A stretch of 34,135 nucleotides of DNA from Butyriboletus loyo. Taxonomy: Eukaryota; Basidiomycota; Agaricomycetes; Boletales; Boletaceae. The stretch lies in the NCBI GenBank assembly GCA_038093515.1, contig JBBPSI010000250.1, positions 1 to 34,135 of the forward strand, given 5' to 3'. Positions 1 through 11,323 of the stretch are shown here, one piece after another (position 1 is the first letter of the stretch; each line of letters opens with the position of its first letter). Position numbers and translations under genes: made by a program. The notes beneath the pieces are model-generated. The model made no database searches and was not told the origin of the DNA. It worked only from the letters and a program-made list of their open reading frames with translations.

Positions 1-1060
1 GCGATGGAGAGGCTGAGGATTAATGGAATGCTCTGAGTCACTGGAGCTAGAATCAGAAGAATTGGGATTGGGATCAGGAGATGGACTTGGATGGGGAGAT
101 GGAATGGGAGATTTTGGAGCAGGACCTGGTGTAGGACTTCTGGCTACAGATAACCTAGGGGAAGGGAAAGGGGAAGGGGAAGGGGAAGAAGGAGGAGAGC
201 CAGAATTGAGACCATGCTGTAGTCTTTGTTGATCTTGCTCATATTATTCTACTGAGTGTTGGCTATGTTCACCAAGGGCTTCTGAAAGTAAAGCTTGAGA
301 GAGCTGTTGTATTTGCTGTATTGCATTTTGCTCCTGAATCTCATGCTCCTCCTGCTGCTGATGCAAAGCTTGTTGTTGTTCTTCAAAATATCTGTGATAA
401 TCTATCTGCTGCTGCTGCAAAGCCTACCTTTGCATTTCTAGAAGCCTTTGATGTTCCACTACTTGTCTCTGCAGATATTCTTGTTGTAACTGCTCCAAAT
501 GTAATTGTTCCTGTTCCTGTTGTTGAAATCTCATAAACTGAACATGTGCCTGTTGTTGCTGGGCTTGCTGGGCTTGCAAAAATTGTTGGTCCCTCTCCTG
601 ATTGAAATTGGTATTATGCTGATGTGGGGGGGTTATGCAGGACCAGCTTGAGCTGTAGCAGAAGGCTGGATAGAAGAATGTACATGTCTTTGATTACACC
701 TTCTTTCATGAGTACTATTGAAACCCTCCAGAAAGCAAGCATTGTAGTCCACTCTACCCATGTGAAGGACATTCTGAGGTGGAGGGGGCTGAAGAAGATG
801 CTGAGGACCTTGCTGAAAGTGAAAAGGCTGAGGAGGAGGAATGTCAGGATATTGATTCATAATTGGTGCAGGAGGAGGATGATTCTAGAATTTCATTTCA
901 TATATATATACAATAACATAGATGATGTGAAATAACTTACAATCAATGCACCAGGATTTGGCTGGCAATGAGATGGTGAAGAACCCAAAATGCGCTGATC
1001 ATGCTTAGCTTGGTGAGAAGCATTTTGAGCATGCTGGGGTGAGGTTGGGAGAGTTGACAT
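1..1060 (-). pseudogene. Gln/Pro-rich low-complexity protein gene, broken, runs off the left edge
   Basis: The start codon is at 1060-1058 and the first exon begins MSTLPTSPQHAQ. A 56-nt intron at 885-940 (GTAAGT...TTCTAG) joins it to an exon beginning NHPPPAPIMNQYPDIPPP. Further on the protein is strongly Gln-rich and probably coiled-coil (runs such as QQEQEQLHLEQLQQEY), then Pro/Ser-rich (PSPSPSPFPSP, then SSDSSSSDSE near the window edge). Reading continues only across a frame change near 640 and two in-frame stops (TAG after LLEMQR, TAA after HSVE), each one C-to-T change from a Gln codon. The product is unknown. The composition resembles disordered regulatory proteins or transposon-associated ORFs, but there is no domain to name. 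The reading frame is well supported; the function is not. Confidence 0.5.
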
Positions 1061-1301
1061 GATTGTAGGGATATGTAACTAACTATCTATGTAGATATCT
1101 GGTCAATAGCCAACCCAGACTATCCTAGTATACAGTTACTACTGAGAAATTGATTTATGTATGTCTCAGCCCCCCTGATGGAGTTGACACTACACAAACA
1201 GGGCACGACCCCTGCGTGGAAATCACCTCAAGCAGGGACTTTGAAAATTCATCTGAGTAGAAATAAAGCTTGAGCAATATGGTTACCCACAGGCTCACAC
1301 C

Positions 1302-2126
1302 CTAAAGGCACTGGGTGTAATAAAAAGAAAAACCACAGGAAGTGGCAGTGCACCCACTTAAGCCTGTGGATTGGCTATGGCAAGCAGTATAGAGAGGAAG
1401 GGATAGATGGATGGATGGATGGATGGATGGATGAGACAGCAGCAGCAGCAGGGGAGGAGGAGGGAGAAAGAGCCAGAGGGCGATGGGGCTGCCTGACTGC
1501 ATGCAATATGCTTCGGTACACAAGATCGACAAAAAAGGAAAATTGTTTTCCATGCTCGCAGCCCCAGTGTGCAAGGAAACCTTTATCACACTAATGTTGC
1601 TGTTCAGCCAAGCCACATGGTTTTGTTCATCCCAAAAAGGCAAGCATATGGCAAAGCCGAGATAGTCAAAATAGTCAAAATATGCGAAATATGCATTGGA
1701 AAACCCAGAGTCACATGATTTGAACTCAACCATTGCCCACTCATTCTTAAGATGGACTGCTGTCACAGTTATCTGGTTTCCAGGAACCAAGTCTTGATAG
1801 CTGTCAACCTGTGTCAAGTCTGGTAGGTGATGTCTGTCTGATATGTCTGTTGCTAGATGAACAGGAATTTCAAATGAGCTGTCAGTGGACCAGATCACAT
1901 CAGAATTGGTAGCAATGATAGGTGTCAGGAATCAGGAATCCTCAGAGATATTGCGATTTGAGAAATGCACAAGCAGGTTTTCTAGCTCAACACACTGTGG
2001 ATTGGACCAAAGAGTCCTTCTCATCAATGCTTCTACTTCCCTCACAGTGAGCTCCAGTTGAATGATGCTAGACAGGACTGAGTGAAGAACCCTGCTACAG
2101 AAAGAACTCAATCCAATCAAAAGCAA
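1302..2126 (-). pseudogene. Unknown minus-strand ORF relic
   Basis: One minus-strand frame runs from 2126 to about 1302 with a single internal stop (TGA at 1934-1932). The more protein-like stretch is about 2060-1600, with segments such as VREVEALMRRTLWSNPQCVE, VIWSTDSSFEIPVHLATDIS and VDSYQDLVPGNQITVTAVHL. The 3' part runs into a microsatellite and loses protein character. Its 5' part lies in the left arm of an inverted repeat shared with 3343-3556. I do not recognise the family. It is probably a decayed transposon-borne or duplicated gene. Confidence 0.35.
1401..1452. repeat. Microsatellites (GGAT)n and (CAG)n
   Basis: About eight GATG/GGAT tetranucleotide units are followed directly by about five CAG/AGC trinucleotides and then a GGA-rich tract. 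Both are simple repeats. The minus-strand Ser/His/Pro and Leu/Pro runs here are repeat translations and probably not protein. Confidence 0.9.
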
Positions 2127-2346
2127 AGCAATAGAGAAAAGGGTGCAATATGATCAACCCCCAAAGAGAAGTAGAGAGGAAACAAAGAGAGAAACACCAG
2201 GGAAGGTCATTTCCACTGATGTCTTTACAGAAAATCTGATATTCCAGACTTTCTTCACTGTGGAACAAACTGGAGAGGATACAGAAATGTGAGAGGTTGG
2301 ATGGAATCTGTTGGCTATTGCTTGAAGATTGAGGAACAGGGACAGT
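2055..2346 (-). repeat. Left arm of an inverted repeat (partner 2761-2839 plus 3343-3556)
   Basis: The reverse complement of this stretch matches the plus strand at 2761-2839 and then at 3343-3556, with scattered differences. Shared words include AATGACCTTCCCTGGTGT and TTGATCATATTGCACCC. The partner is split by the 498-bp solo LTR at 2840-3337, so the repeat predates that insertion. The loop between the arms is about 414 bp. Confidence 0.75.
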
Positions 2347-2760
2347 GGGTGACTAGACGATCTCACAGAGAGGCAGGAGAGTTGAAATGTAATATTTTAG
2401 GTCATAGTTACAACCTTTTTATAGTCTGGGCATTTCTCAAGACTTGAAACACTAGGGATAAGTGAAAACTAAGTAGAAATGTCAAGGAAATTGTTGACAG
2501 AATGTATTTAATCATAGCAGTTGTCATAGAAGTTGAACAGATATAATAAGTACAAGATCAAATAGAAAGGAACCTACCTGCAAACACTTTCCAGACATAT
2601 GAAACCTTGATGACCATGGAAATATCGGAATAGCATGGAACCTGATGAGGAACAGGAATGGAAGTGAAGAGAGTTGCGAAGTGATTGTTTGTGATGCATG
2701 TGAGTGCTGAATTGCCAGGTGGAGGCGCAATTGTGACCTAGAGAATATGTGTTCTCTACA

Positions 2761-2839
2761 CCGCTGTCCTTGTTCCTCGATTTTCAAGCCATAGCCAACA
2801 GATTCTGTTCATCCCCTCATATTTCCATATTCTCTCCAG
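2761..2839 (+). repeat. Right arm of the inverted repeat, first part
   Basis: This matches the reverse complement of about 2265-2346 (for example ATAGCCAACAGATTC in both). It ends in TCCAG, the target duplication of the LTR that follows. Confidence 0.7.
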
Positions 2840-3337
2840 TGTTATAATCATATCTCTTATAACAAACTTTGCATTTGGACTTCATCATATTTCTCTTTCA
2901 AAGGTCACATGACTTAGTGCACATGATCGTGGGATAATACATGTGACCATAGGCTGACTAAGCATATGACATCATGGTCCAGACTGGCCCAGACTCTATG
3001 ACGTCACACCTCATATATTTAATCTCTGTTTACTTCTCTTCTTTTTTGATCGCCGTCGACTTCTATTTAATCTCTGTCGACCCTGACTTCTTCTCGTATA
3101 TACATGTATAGTAATTAGTCTCACGCACTGCTTAGTCTGTGTGCATTCCCTTGTAATATATAAAGGCTGGTGGTTTGGGCTAGGATTCCCTAGCTTTAAC
3201 CACTTGTCTATTTGCTGGCAACAGTTGAGAGATTAAGGTCTTGAGCTATACTCATTCATACCTTGCCAGCTCTTTGTGTAGAGCTACAACAGTAGTGGAA
3301 CCCTGTGTGCACGTGATAACTCCATTGTCTCGTAACA
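2840..3337 (+). mobile_element. Solo LTR, family 1
   Basis: It begins TGTTATAATC and ends CTCGTAACA, giving TG...CA ends, and is flanked by the 5-bp direct repeat TCCAG (2835-2839 and 3338-3342). It interrupts the inverted-repeat arm exactly there. Inside is a promoter-like segment: an imperfect stem-loop (about 3124-3144, GCACTGCTTAGTCTGTGTGC) and then a TATA motif (TAATATATAAAGG, about 3155). No internal retrotransposon region is attached, so it is a solo LTR. A lone LTR-like non-autonomous element with the same ends is the alternative. Confidence 0.8.
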
Positions 3338-3342
3338 TCCAG

Positions 3343-3556
3343 TCCATTCCACAGCAGAGGAAGTCCAGAATTTCAGGTTTTTGTAAAGACATTAGTGAAA
3401 ATGACCTTCCCTGGTGTTCCTCTCTTTGTTTCCTCTTTACTTCTCTTTGGGGTTGATCATATTGCACCCTTTTCTTATTTCTTTGCTTTTGATTGGATTG
3501 AGTTCTTCCTGTAGCAGAGTTCTTCACTCTCAGTCCTGTCTTGCATCTTTCAATGA
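3343..3556 (+). repeat. Right arm of the inverted repeat, second part
   Basis: This matches the reverse complement of about 2055-2260, including GATTGGATTGAGTTCTT and the tract around 3405-3480. The copies diverge after GTCTTGCATC. Confidence 0.7.
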
Positions 3557-3725
3557 GTTTCTGCCCTCAATCTGCCAATTCCTTGTCTTCTTGCTCATCA
3601 GTGTAAACACTGATGAGTTTCTTCTCTCATTCTGTCAATCCCTTGTCCTCTCACTCATCAGCATTTACACTGACAAGTTTCTGCCCTCATTCGGTCAATC
3701 CCTTGTTGTCTTCTCCACTGCCTCT
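3551..3725 (+). repeat. Three degenerate 60-62 bp tandem units
   Basis: Units starting near 3551, 3612 and 3673 share GAGTTTCTNCCCTCATTC, then TGTCAATCCCTTG and CTCATCAG. Read in the plus frame they give a 20-residue repeat (NEFLPSICQ / DEFLLSFCQ / DKFLPSFGQ). I see no evidence that it is translated. Confidence 0.6.
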
Positions 3726-3802
3726 GTCACTCTACAGTAAGCTTGACTCCTTCCCTTGATTCTTCAATCTGAATGCTGATACATTTTTCTTAGACCCCTA
3801 CA

Positions 3803-5725
3803 ATGCATACCTTCATCCTGAATGGCCACATTATTGTTTCCCCCAATATGTCAGTACCACCTCCCTCTGTCTGTCTGCCTCTCCTCAAGACAGAGGATAC
3901 AGATGAGGCATTATTCTCTGGTCACAAATTCTGTGTCATGTCTTCAGACTACCCACAGCTCCTATTTTTCCTCCATAATCTTCTTCATCATGGTCCGCTC
4001 TTCTCTTGCCTTACCTACAATAAATCAACACTGCCAATCATTCAAATAAATACCCTGTACCAGTTGAGACCCAATATCCTGGATCAGTGGATTGCCCTTG
4101 ACAATTTTCTTACCAATATTTTCCATGTACTCAGTGTGATGGCTGCTATGAATGTTGTGCTATATTTGGTTCCAGGAGAGATGAACTATGGGAAACCTTG
4201 GGTGATAGAAAAAGCTGCCCATGGTGCTACATCTCATGTGCTCCATCACTTCCAGCACCTTATTACTCTGATGTTGTGGGCCATGAGCAGATACCCAACA
4301 GGCATTGACCAACCTGATTCACACTGGGTGAAAGTTCTGTTGGATAAAGGATATCCACCTGTGATGGTTGAGATGCTCAGAGATTCTCCAGCCAGAATGT
4401 TCTCTCTGATAACTCCAAGGGTCAGTACTGCTGTGAACCTATTCAATGAGGAATATGTCATCCATGTGCAGTGAATGGTTCAGATCCAAATCACCATCTA
4501 CATCATCTGAGGCCAATGTGACAAGCAAGGGAGGCAGGACTTCAAGAACATTCCAGTCCACCATCTTGATGGCAAGTGCATCTGGGAGAACTGCCACTCA
4601 AGTGATGAGGACCTTGCACATGCTATTGCAGTGGCTGTCACTGCTGTACAGGCCCAGTCTATTCAGCAACCTGTTCCTCAGCACCCCCTACCTATTCCTC
4701 CCCACAGATCCCATCAGAAAAAGGGGAAGAACTGGATAGAGTTCTTTGCCTGTCAGGAAATTCCCAACAAGAAAAAGGAGGCACATGAACTCCTGAAGGA
4801 GAAAGTGGCACATGAGCAGTATGCTCAGAATGCCTACCATGGTCAGGTACCTGGGAGAAAAGGGGCAACAGTCTTTTAATGGGTAATGGTCAACAACTTC
4901 TGACTTCACACCAACATAGGTCACTCAATGGTGTCTCAAATCTGGATGTCATACCTGGGCAGTCAGAAATACTATGATCCTTTCACTGATGAATGAGATA
5001 TATGTACTGAATTTGACCCTGCTGCTCCCTTGGAATTTGATGTTCTTGAGGTTGACTTCAATGTTGAGGAAGGTGGTCAACCCACACCCATGCAATCCTA
5101 CAACACACTGAGGCCTGATCTATCAGCCCACAATACAGCAACCTTTGTTGACAGTGATGTTCCTCAGTCAGGGTTTTCGGAGTTTCCTACTTTGAATGAA
5201 GTTCTACAAGGACACTATGGGTTCATGTACTCTCCTTCTATATGCCTTGTTTTTCCCTCTAACACCATTATTGAGCTTGCAATGAAGGTTTGTGAGGGTC
5301 AAGTACCCTTGCTGATGTCAAGAACCCTCCATGATGCAGCCATAACATTTCTGGCATCACTCATCAGTAGCCAACCCCTTAATCCTGATGTCTTTGACAT
5401 ACTGGATGGCAGCCTGGTGGACCAATACAAATCCAGCCATATAGTCATTGAGTAGTGGCAAGGAGCTTGGATTGCACTGAATGGGAATCACTCCTTGAGT
5501 ACCTTTTACCTTATTCACATTTGTCAGGCAGCAACAACTTGTCATTTTATTGTCTCTCTTGATGATCCTGTTATGGTCTTGCAGATTATCCAAGCTCAGT
5601 TTGGTCCTGAACCTCCAGAAGTTTCGATCCATCTGGTACCAAGATCACTCCAATTCCTGATACTGGCCATCTCTGTTGTCATTCAACTGTACAGTCGACT
5701 GCCCCATTTTATCATATACACATAA
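3803..5725 (+). pseudogene. Single-frame 641-codon ORF of unknown family, killed by six in-frame stops
   Basis: From ATG 3803 to the final TAA near 5723 the same frame stays open with no frameshift or intron, broken only by stops at 4472, 4508, 4877, 4901, 4994 and 5453 (four TGA, one TAA, one TAG). The protein-like character is even on both sides of each stop. Recognisable stretches include LDQWIALDNFLTNIFHVLSV, DSPARMFSLITPRVSTAVNL, HHLDGKCIWENCHSSDEDLA, NWIEFFACQEIPNKKKEAHE and GQVPLLMSRTLHDAAITFLA. An intronless frame with stops but no indels fits C-to-T silencing of a once intact, probably repeat-borne gene. I do not recognise a catalytic motif or family. It sits between a solo LTR and an LTR fragment, so it may be cargo or an internal ORF of a retroelement. 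Confidence 0.6.
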
Positions 5726-5888
5726 TAAATTGTTTGAATCACTCTTTGGTTCTGTTACCCACTTACCCAGTTGTTTCACACTCTTCTCCTTTTTTACAAG
5801 AACCAGTTTACCAGACAGTACTTAGGTCCCATCTACATATATAACCTTTCAGGTAAGAGTTGCACAGCACACTCTTGAAATTGCACAG

Positions 5889-6230
5889 CTGTTACGCTGG
5901 TGCACTAACAACTAGTCATACAGATTGTATCTTAATAGATCTTTCTGTCTTCTTTCTCCTTTCAGCAGATTGTATCTTGATAGATTGATCTTGCTTCTTT
6001 TCATCTCCACTGTGTGGGAACTCTCTCACGACAGCTTCTCTTCTTTTTAATATCCGCTCCTTGAGAACTCTCTCATGGGATGCACTCTGTACTTATATAT
6101 TATAGTAGATAGATAAGGATGATGCACAGCTTGATCTGTGCGCATTCTCTGTAATCTATAAATACAAGGCCAGTGAAGCCTGGGATCCCCCAGTCTTTAT
6201 CACTTGTATACTTTGCTACCCTTTGGTGGT
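5889..6230 (+). mobile_element. LTR fragment, promoter-containing part
   Basis: From about 6080 to 6220 the sequence parallels the solo LTR at 2840-3337: a stem-loop (6123-6142, stem GCACAG/CTGTGC), a TATA motif (TCTATAAATA, about 6155), then a shared tract near 6180-6215 (compare CTAGGATTCCCTAG with CTGGGATCCCCCAG). A possible 5' end is TGTTACGCTGG at 5889, but I found no convincing 3' end or target duplication, so the boundaries are uncertain. Two diverged copies of CAGATTGTATCTT lie at about 5930 and 5965. Confidence 0.45.
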
Positions 6231-6253
6231 GAGGTGGTATTTGTGGTTCTGGC

Positions 6254-7273
6254 TCACTGGTTAGAATTGCCAGGAGTAGTGTCCTGCGAGTACACATCAG
6301 AACTGGGTTTGGGCCCTGCAAGTGTTTTGGGTTGTCTCTTAGGAGATGGCTTGATGCCTGCGCCATTGAAAGATGGTGCACAACAGGCATGAGATTCAGC
6401 CACAGAACGCACAGGAGGGGCAGCATCAGAAGGAACTGGAGATGCGGCAACAGAGGGACCTGGAGTGGGGGTGATTGGCAGTGCTCCCTGTTTCCCAGAA
6501 GGGTCTGCTACCGCTGTAAATATGTTGGGTTATGTCGATTTACTTGTAGTGGGTTGTTCACTCATGAGCATTGTTCTTCCTTTTACCTTCCTTCTGTGCT
6601 TTCCCTTTACTTTGCTTTTCACCTAGGTTATGCATTTCAATCGGAATATAGTGGTGATTCAAAGATGAAAGACATACCCTGTGGCACAATTCCAAATTGA
6701 GCTTCAACTCTGGCTGCCAATGTCTTCCAGTCTTTCATGCTAATGTCCTCTATTCTGAATCCATATTTGGATCCAGACCAGAGTGGATCCTTCTGGGTCC
6801 TTTCCACATAGTGTGCATCCCAGTCTGTTTTGGACTTGGTCAGTTTATGTATGGCTGAAATGCTGCAACTCACCCAATTCACCAATGTCCTGGCATTCCA
6901 GGACTAGATCTGGGTTCTGCTCTCTCCATTCTGCAATGACATCATACTCATGGCGGCTGATGTAGTACTCGACAGCAAGGTAGTTGTTGAACAGTCTTGA
7001 CCTATATTTGGTGTCGCTGACATTCTTCTTCACTGTTGTAAGTAGACCCTCCACAATACCATCCATGTAATATATATACTTCTGCATGAGTGTGCAGATG
7101 TTTGGCTGCACCTTTACTCCTTCTGGGGTGGCCTGCAGATACATAAAGATGTGGTGTTGCCAAATGAAATGGCAAATGTGGGAATGGTAGAATAATGGGA
7201 TGGTGATAGGCTTCTTCACAACAGAGTTCATCTCCCATCTGAATACGATGACTTTGAAGAATTGGCCATTCAT
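6254..7273 (-). CDS. Spliced gene of unknown function with basic and Pro/Ser-rich C-terminus
   Basis: Proposed minus-strand coding runs from about 7273 to a TGA at 6256-6254. The best-conserved block is 7140-6850, with YIYYMDGIVEGLLTTVKKN and NNYLAVEYYISRHEYDVIAE. A frame change or small intron near 6870 leads to DWDAHYVERTQKDPLWSGSK and DISMKDWKTLAARVEAQFG. A clear intron lies at 6623-6676 (GTATGT...CCTAG). Next comes a Lys-rich exon (GEKQSKGKAQKEGKRKN), an intron with its acceptor at about 6514, and a final exon rich in Pro, Ser and Thr (ITPTPGPSVAASPVPSDAAP). At least one in-frame TGA follows the Lys-rich stretch, so the gene may be dead. The upstream exon (MLNNVLLTQWLCRM, 7497-7306) could be part of it. 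No family recognised. Confidence 0.4.
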
Positions 7274-8118
7274 GGTCGCAGTGGGGAGATAACAGGTGGC
7301 GAGGATCAGGCAGAGTTTGAGTGAGTCTGGGACAAAGTTAGGGAAGAATATGGCAAATGTTTGGTCAGGGGTGGTTGAAAATGAATATAATGGTTGATGT
7401 GAAATCCGGATGCATCACTAGTATAAGTATCCTTCATTTTGATCACCAATTCATTCATTCTGCACAGCCATTGTGTCAATAGAACATTATTCAGCATGTT
7501 TGCTGAAGCAGGGTATAAATAAAAGAATTATGTATACCATATATGGAACTCAATGGCAATGTGTGACATAAATAAAATATTGGTGCACCTGGTGGGTGCT
7601 CCGGCGCTATTAGTGTTTGAATGTGTTCACAAGTGTTCGCAGGTTTTCTACAGTGTGATAAACATGTTCTATCCTTTGGGAAAAGCATTAATGAAGTTCT
7701 TAAATGACTGTTCACAAGTGTTTGTGAGTGTTTGTGAGTGTTCATAAGTGTTCGAATGTTCCTTAGGCCTATTCCTGCATAGGGTAATCAGTTAATGAAA
7801 GGTGTTCAGAAGTGTTCTATAATAGGTTATATGTGTACAGGCCTGACAGTAAATAATTAGTGGAGTGTCTACACATCAGAATGTGTGATGATGTTCATAT
7901 ATTTTCCAGGCATTCCAAGGAAGATCTGCCACCCATTCCATATTTCTACAAGCCAAATATGAAAGAACTCTATAATTGAAGTCAGGATTTTCATTTCCAT
8001 TCAATGAGGTCAGTAGCATCCACTGCACATTAATATCATATACCCATTGGCAACTATCCTTATTTGTAATGCTACACATGGCATGCAGACAATGGGAAAT
8101 GTTACCAATTATTACATA
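7274..8118. other. Non-coding spacer with GTGTTC-rich tract
   Basis: No convincing gene is seen between the unknown minus-strand gene and the Tc1 element. About 7615-7830 is enriched in GTGTTC/GTGTTT words (for example GTTTGTGAGTGTTTGTGAGT near 7720), a short degenerate tandem tract. Confidence 0.5.
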
Positions 8119-8335
8119 CAGTGAGTGAGAAAACCCTTGCAATGTTTTACTATTTTGCACTAGATGCCATGTAGCACCTGATGGCGTGGGAATCCCACTT
8201 AGCGTTGGTGAGGTGGGTGATTGCACTGCCTCCTGGCTACAAATGGGTCTCTGGGTCATGTGATGTGGCCATGTGGCTGTGGAGATATGTCTATTCTAAA
8301 ACAGGTATACCATTGCAAGGGTTTATTCACTTTTA
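8119..8335 (+). repeat. Left terminal inverted repeat of Tc1/mariner element 1
   Basis: It pairs with the reverse complement of 9504-9720 almost throughout. Both contain ATGGCGTGGGAATCCCACTT and end near TTTATTNACTTTT. Confidence 0.9.
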
Positions 8336-8417
8336 GCCTCAACAGTGGAATCTCAGTCAAATGAAAGGATAATTGTGTTTGTTTGGTCCTACAAACAAAG
8401 ATACACATATAAACATT

Positions 8418-9478
8418 ATGTCTGAGTTGGAAAAAGTTCACATGCTTCTTTCTTCCCAACTTCTACCAGCATGAGATCTCTCTAAGAATACCATCTTGAC
8501 CATGCTTGATTCTGGTCATTCTGCTTGCTCCATTGCCTCCACCACTGGCCTTCATATTTCCACCATCTCTAGGCTTTGTTTAAAGGAGTGTTCTAATGTG
8601 CAAAAGTCCAATAGAGGTCGTCCATCCAAGCTTTCTCTAGCTAGTATCTGCCATGCCATCCATCTCATCTCTACTCACAAGGCAGAAAATGCTGTCCAAG
8701 TGACCAAAGCTCTTACAAATATTATCAACCAACCCCTCAATCCCAATACAGTATGCCAGCACTTGAAAAATCTGGTATGAAAGCTGTAGTCAAGCGAAAA
8801 CAACCTATTCTCTCTGCCAGGCATTGCAAGGCAAGACTAGACTTTGCCTATGCTCACAAAGATTGGACTCTGGAGGACTGGAAGAGGGTAGTATGGTCTG
8901 ATGAGACTGAAATCAATTTCCTAGGGTCAGATGGACACAAATGGGTGTAGAAAAAGCCAGGGGAAAGGCTTAGTGATAGACTGGTTAATGGGACACTCAA
9001 GTTTGGAGGAGGTTCTGTGATGATGTGGGGCTGTATAAGTCGGGAGAGGATTGGGTATGCCACCAAGATTGATGGTAGGATGGATAGGGACCTATACCTT
9101 CAAATTTTGAAGGATGAACTTCAATATTCCCTTCAGTATTATGGTCTCAATCCTCCTGACACCATTTTCCAACAAGACAATGACCCCAAGCACACCTGCA
9201 AGAAGGTCAAGGAGTGGCTAGATGAACAGGCCTGAGTTTAGTACTATGGTATGGCCAGCACAGTCTCCTGATCTTAACCCAATAGAACATGCCTGAGGCT
9301 ATCTCAAGAGGCGACTTGCAGAGTATGAATTCCCCTTAAGGGAACACTGGAGTTGTGAAAGAGAATTTAGGTGAAGTGGAACAAGATATCAGTTGTAGAA
9401 TGTCAGAAGTTGATTGAAAGCATGTCTAGAAGGGTCCAGGCAGTGCTCAAGGCCAAGGGAGAGTATACCAAGCACTGA
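8418..9478 (+). pseudogene. Tc1/mariner transposase, degenerate
   Basis: The ancestral protein would be about 350 residues, normal for the family. It catalyses cut-and-paste transposition in the nucleus. The start ATG at 8418 is in frame with the helix-turn-helix region (LSKNTILTMLDSGHSACSIA, then GLHISTISRL and NRGRPSKLS) after one TGA near 8472. A frameshift near 8770 leads to KSGMKAVVKRKQPILSA and the first catalytic Asp (VVWSDETEINF). A TAG follows at 8948 (after HKWV), then GGGSVMMWGCIS and the second Asp (FQQDNDPKHT). A second frameshift near 9235 precedes the last catalytic Glu block (WPAQSPDLNPIEHA), followed by a TGA. The three DDE residues remain, but four or more lesions make the product non-functional. 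Confidence 0.9.
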
Positions 9479-9503
9479 TATCTTCCAAATACCCTTCTTC
9501 CAC

Positions 9504-9720
9504 CAAAAGTTAATAAACTCTTGCAATGGTATACCTGTTTTAGAATAGACATATCTCCACAGCCACATGGCCACATCACATGACCCAGGGACCCATTTGT
9601 AGCCAGGAGGCAGTGCAATCACCCACCTCACCAACACTAAGTGGGATTCCCACGCCATTAGGTGCTACATGGCATCTGGTGCAAAATAGTGAAACATTGC
9701 AAGGGTTTTTTCACTCACTG
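9504..9720 (-). repeat. Right terminal inverted repeat of Tc1/mariner element 1
   Basis: Reverse complement of 8119-8335, starting CAGTGAGTGAAAAAACCC on the minus strand, with TA at 9721-9722 outside it. Confidence 0.9.
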
Positions 9721-9840
9721 TACACATGGTGCACCACTCGACATTATAATGACTAAGAGACATGTGGAACGGGGTATATAATACAGAGGTTATGTGGAAC
9801 CAAATAGAACCATTAACACTACCCACTGCCCACACTCAAT

Positions 9841-11323
9841 ATGTCCCTCCACTACTTCAACATTAAGACTGTCACATTTGCAAGTAATGTGTCCACAGAG
9901 GAGGACTGGGACATGGAGGGAAAGCACTGCGGTTCTCGTACAGGAATGGTACCAAAGGGCAGATGGTGTATCTCTGGAAACCATGCTTGATATGTGCAGA
10001 TTGTTCAATCATCCAGTGTAATGGCAGGGTATGGCACTCTATTTATATATATATTTCCTTTTTTTTCTAATCACAATGACAGACACTGCAGCACGTGCAG
10101 TGGTATTCTGTAAGGATCCCTGTAAAAGGGACTATGACTGAATTCTGTCCACAGGCACCCTCAGGCAATTCCTGGTAAACATTAATGATGGATCTGGAAT
10201 GTTGTTGAACTGCCTCAACCTGCCCACGATGTTGTGTGAAGTCCTGTCCTTCATGAGGTAAGTCTTATATCCATCTGCTTGTGCGTATAGTCACATGACT
10301 CTGTCTGCATTGAAGCCCGATAATGGAAGACATTGGCACGTTCATGGCCACCACTTGGGAGTCATACCAGGCAACATTGTCCAGGAAAAGGAAGAATGTA
10401 ACCTGTCGTGAAATGGGACCATAACTGATTCATTACAACAACCTGTGCACAAGTGGATTGGATGTAATCACTCACACTGGCTTCTTAACATACCTACACC
10501 ATGATGCCACAGGACAACTGACATACTCCTACATGAAGGAATATGGAAAGATCTGGGGTTACATTGACCTCAAGAATGCAACTGGTGCTGGCCAAGAAAC
10601 AGTACTCTGATGCTGGGAAGAATATCATGATACCCCCATGGCGTCAGAGATGTATGACAAGGGGGTCATGGTGGGTACAGTGCTTTTGGAGTTTGGAAGT
10701 GTCCTGTGAGTGCTTCACCACTTCCCCAAGTATGTGGCCATTGACATAGAATGGTAACATGTCAGGATACAACCACACAGGATTAACCATATGGTCTACA
10801 CACCACTGAACGTGTACATGACTGGTGGCCACATGTACATGTATGACATGATGCATCTAATGGAGTTCACCCTCATATTTGACCTCGGCATAGATAATGG
10901 GGGTGAAAAGTGGCTGCAGGCAACAAATGAGATCCACCCCAGAATGCTATGCAAGATATACTGCATGGCATTAGCAATTCTGTATCTGGTAAAGGAGCGT
11001 AGTAAGTCCTCTTTTGCTTTGTCCACCAATTGAACATGATATTAAAATTCTGCATAGGATTCTGCTCACGCGCGATGATCAGAATGTGTTCCATCATTGA
11101 CTGGGTCAGACAGAAACTATTTAAAAAAGATGAGGACATCATTTCCATTAGGTCTACAGATGTGATAGCCATCAAAATTGAGGGAGACTGTCTATGCGCA
11201 ATCCAGATACTGGATGTCATCATGAAGGGGCTCCATGTCACAGACACGTACATAGAGATGAGAAAGGGGGATTGGAGGAATCCAGGGGATGTATTGTACT
11301 TGAGCACTGCTGTTTTCCCCTAA
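9841..11323 (+). pseudogene. Decayed multi-exon gene of unknown function
   Basis: A possible start is ATG 9841 (MSLHYFNIKTVTFASNVS). Protein-like blocks follow: FLVNINDGSGMLLNCLNLPT before a GTAAGT donor near 10258, then DNGRHWHVHGHHLGVIPGNI, then MKEYGKIWGYIDLKNATGAG, and MASEMYDKGVMVGTVLLEFG with TGA stops around it. The last part is cleaner. A CACACAG acceptor near 10780 opens NVYMTGGHMYMYDMMHLMEF. A donor GTAAGTCC near 11002 and acceptor CTGCATAG near 11050 join in frame to FCSRAMIRMCSIIDWVRQKL, IISIRSTDVIAIKIEGDCLC and a stop at 11321-11323. No family recognised. It converges on the minus-strand gene at 11416-12048. Confidence 0.4.

Larger units (their letters stand above)
8119..9720 (+). 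mobile_element. Tc1/mariner-type element 1, complete but dead (1,602 bp)
   Basis: The ends are CAGTGAGTGAG...CACTCACTG, flanked by TA on both sides (8117-8118 and 9721-9722), the hallmark TA target of this superfamily. The terminal inverted repeats are long: about 217 bp each (8119-8335 and 9504-9720), differing at roughly a dozen sites, mostly C/T or G/A. Between them lies one transposase pseudogene. Element 2 at 17302 has the same layout but a different sequence. Confidence 0.93.

Noticed and set aside
3252..3527. Minus-strand frame over the LTR end and inverted repeat
   Set aside because: It spans the LTR boundary and a target duplication, so it cannot be an ancestral gene.
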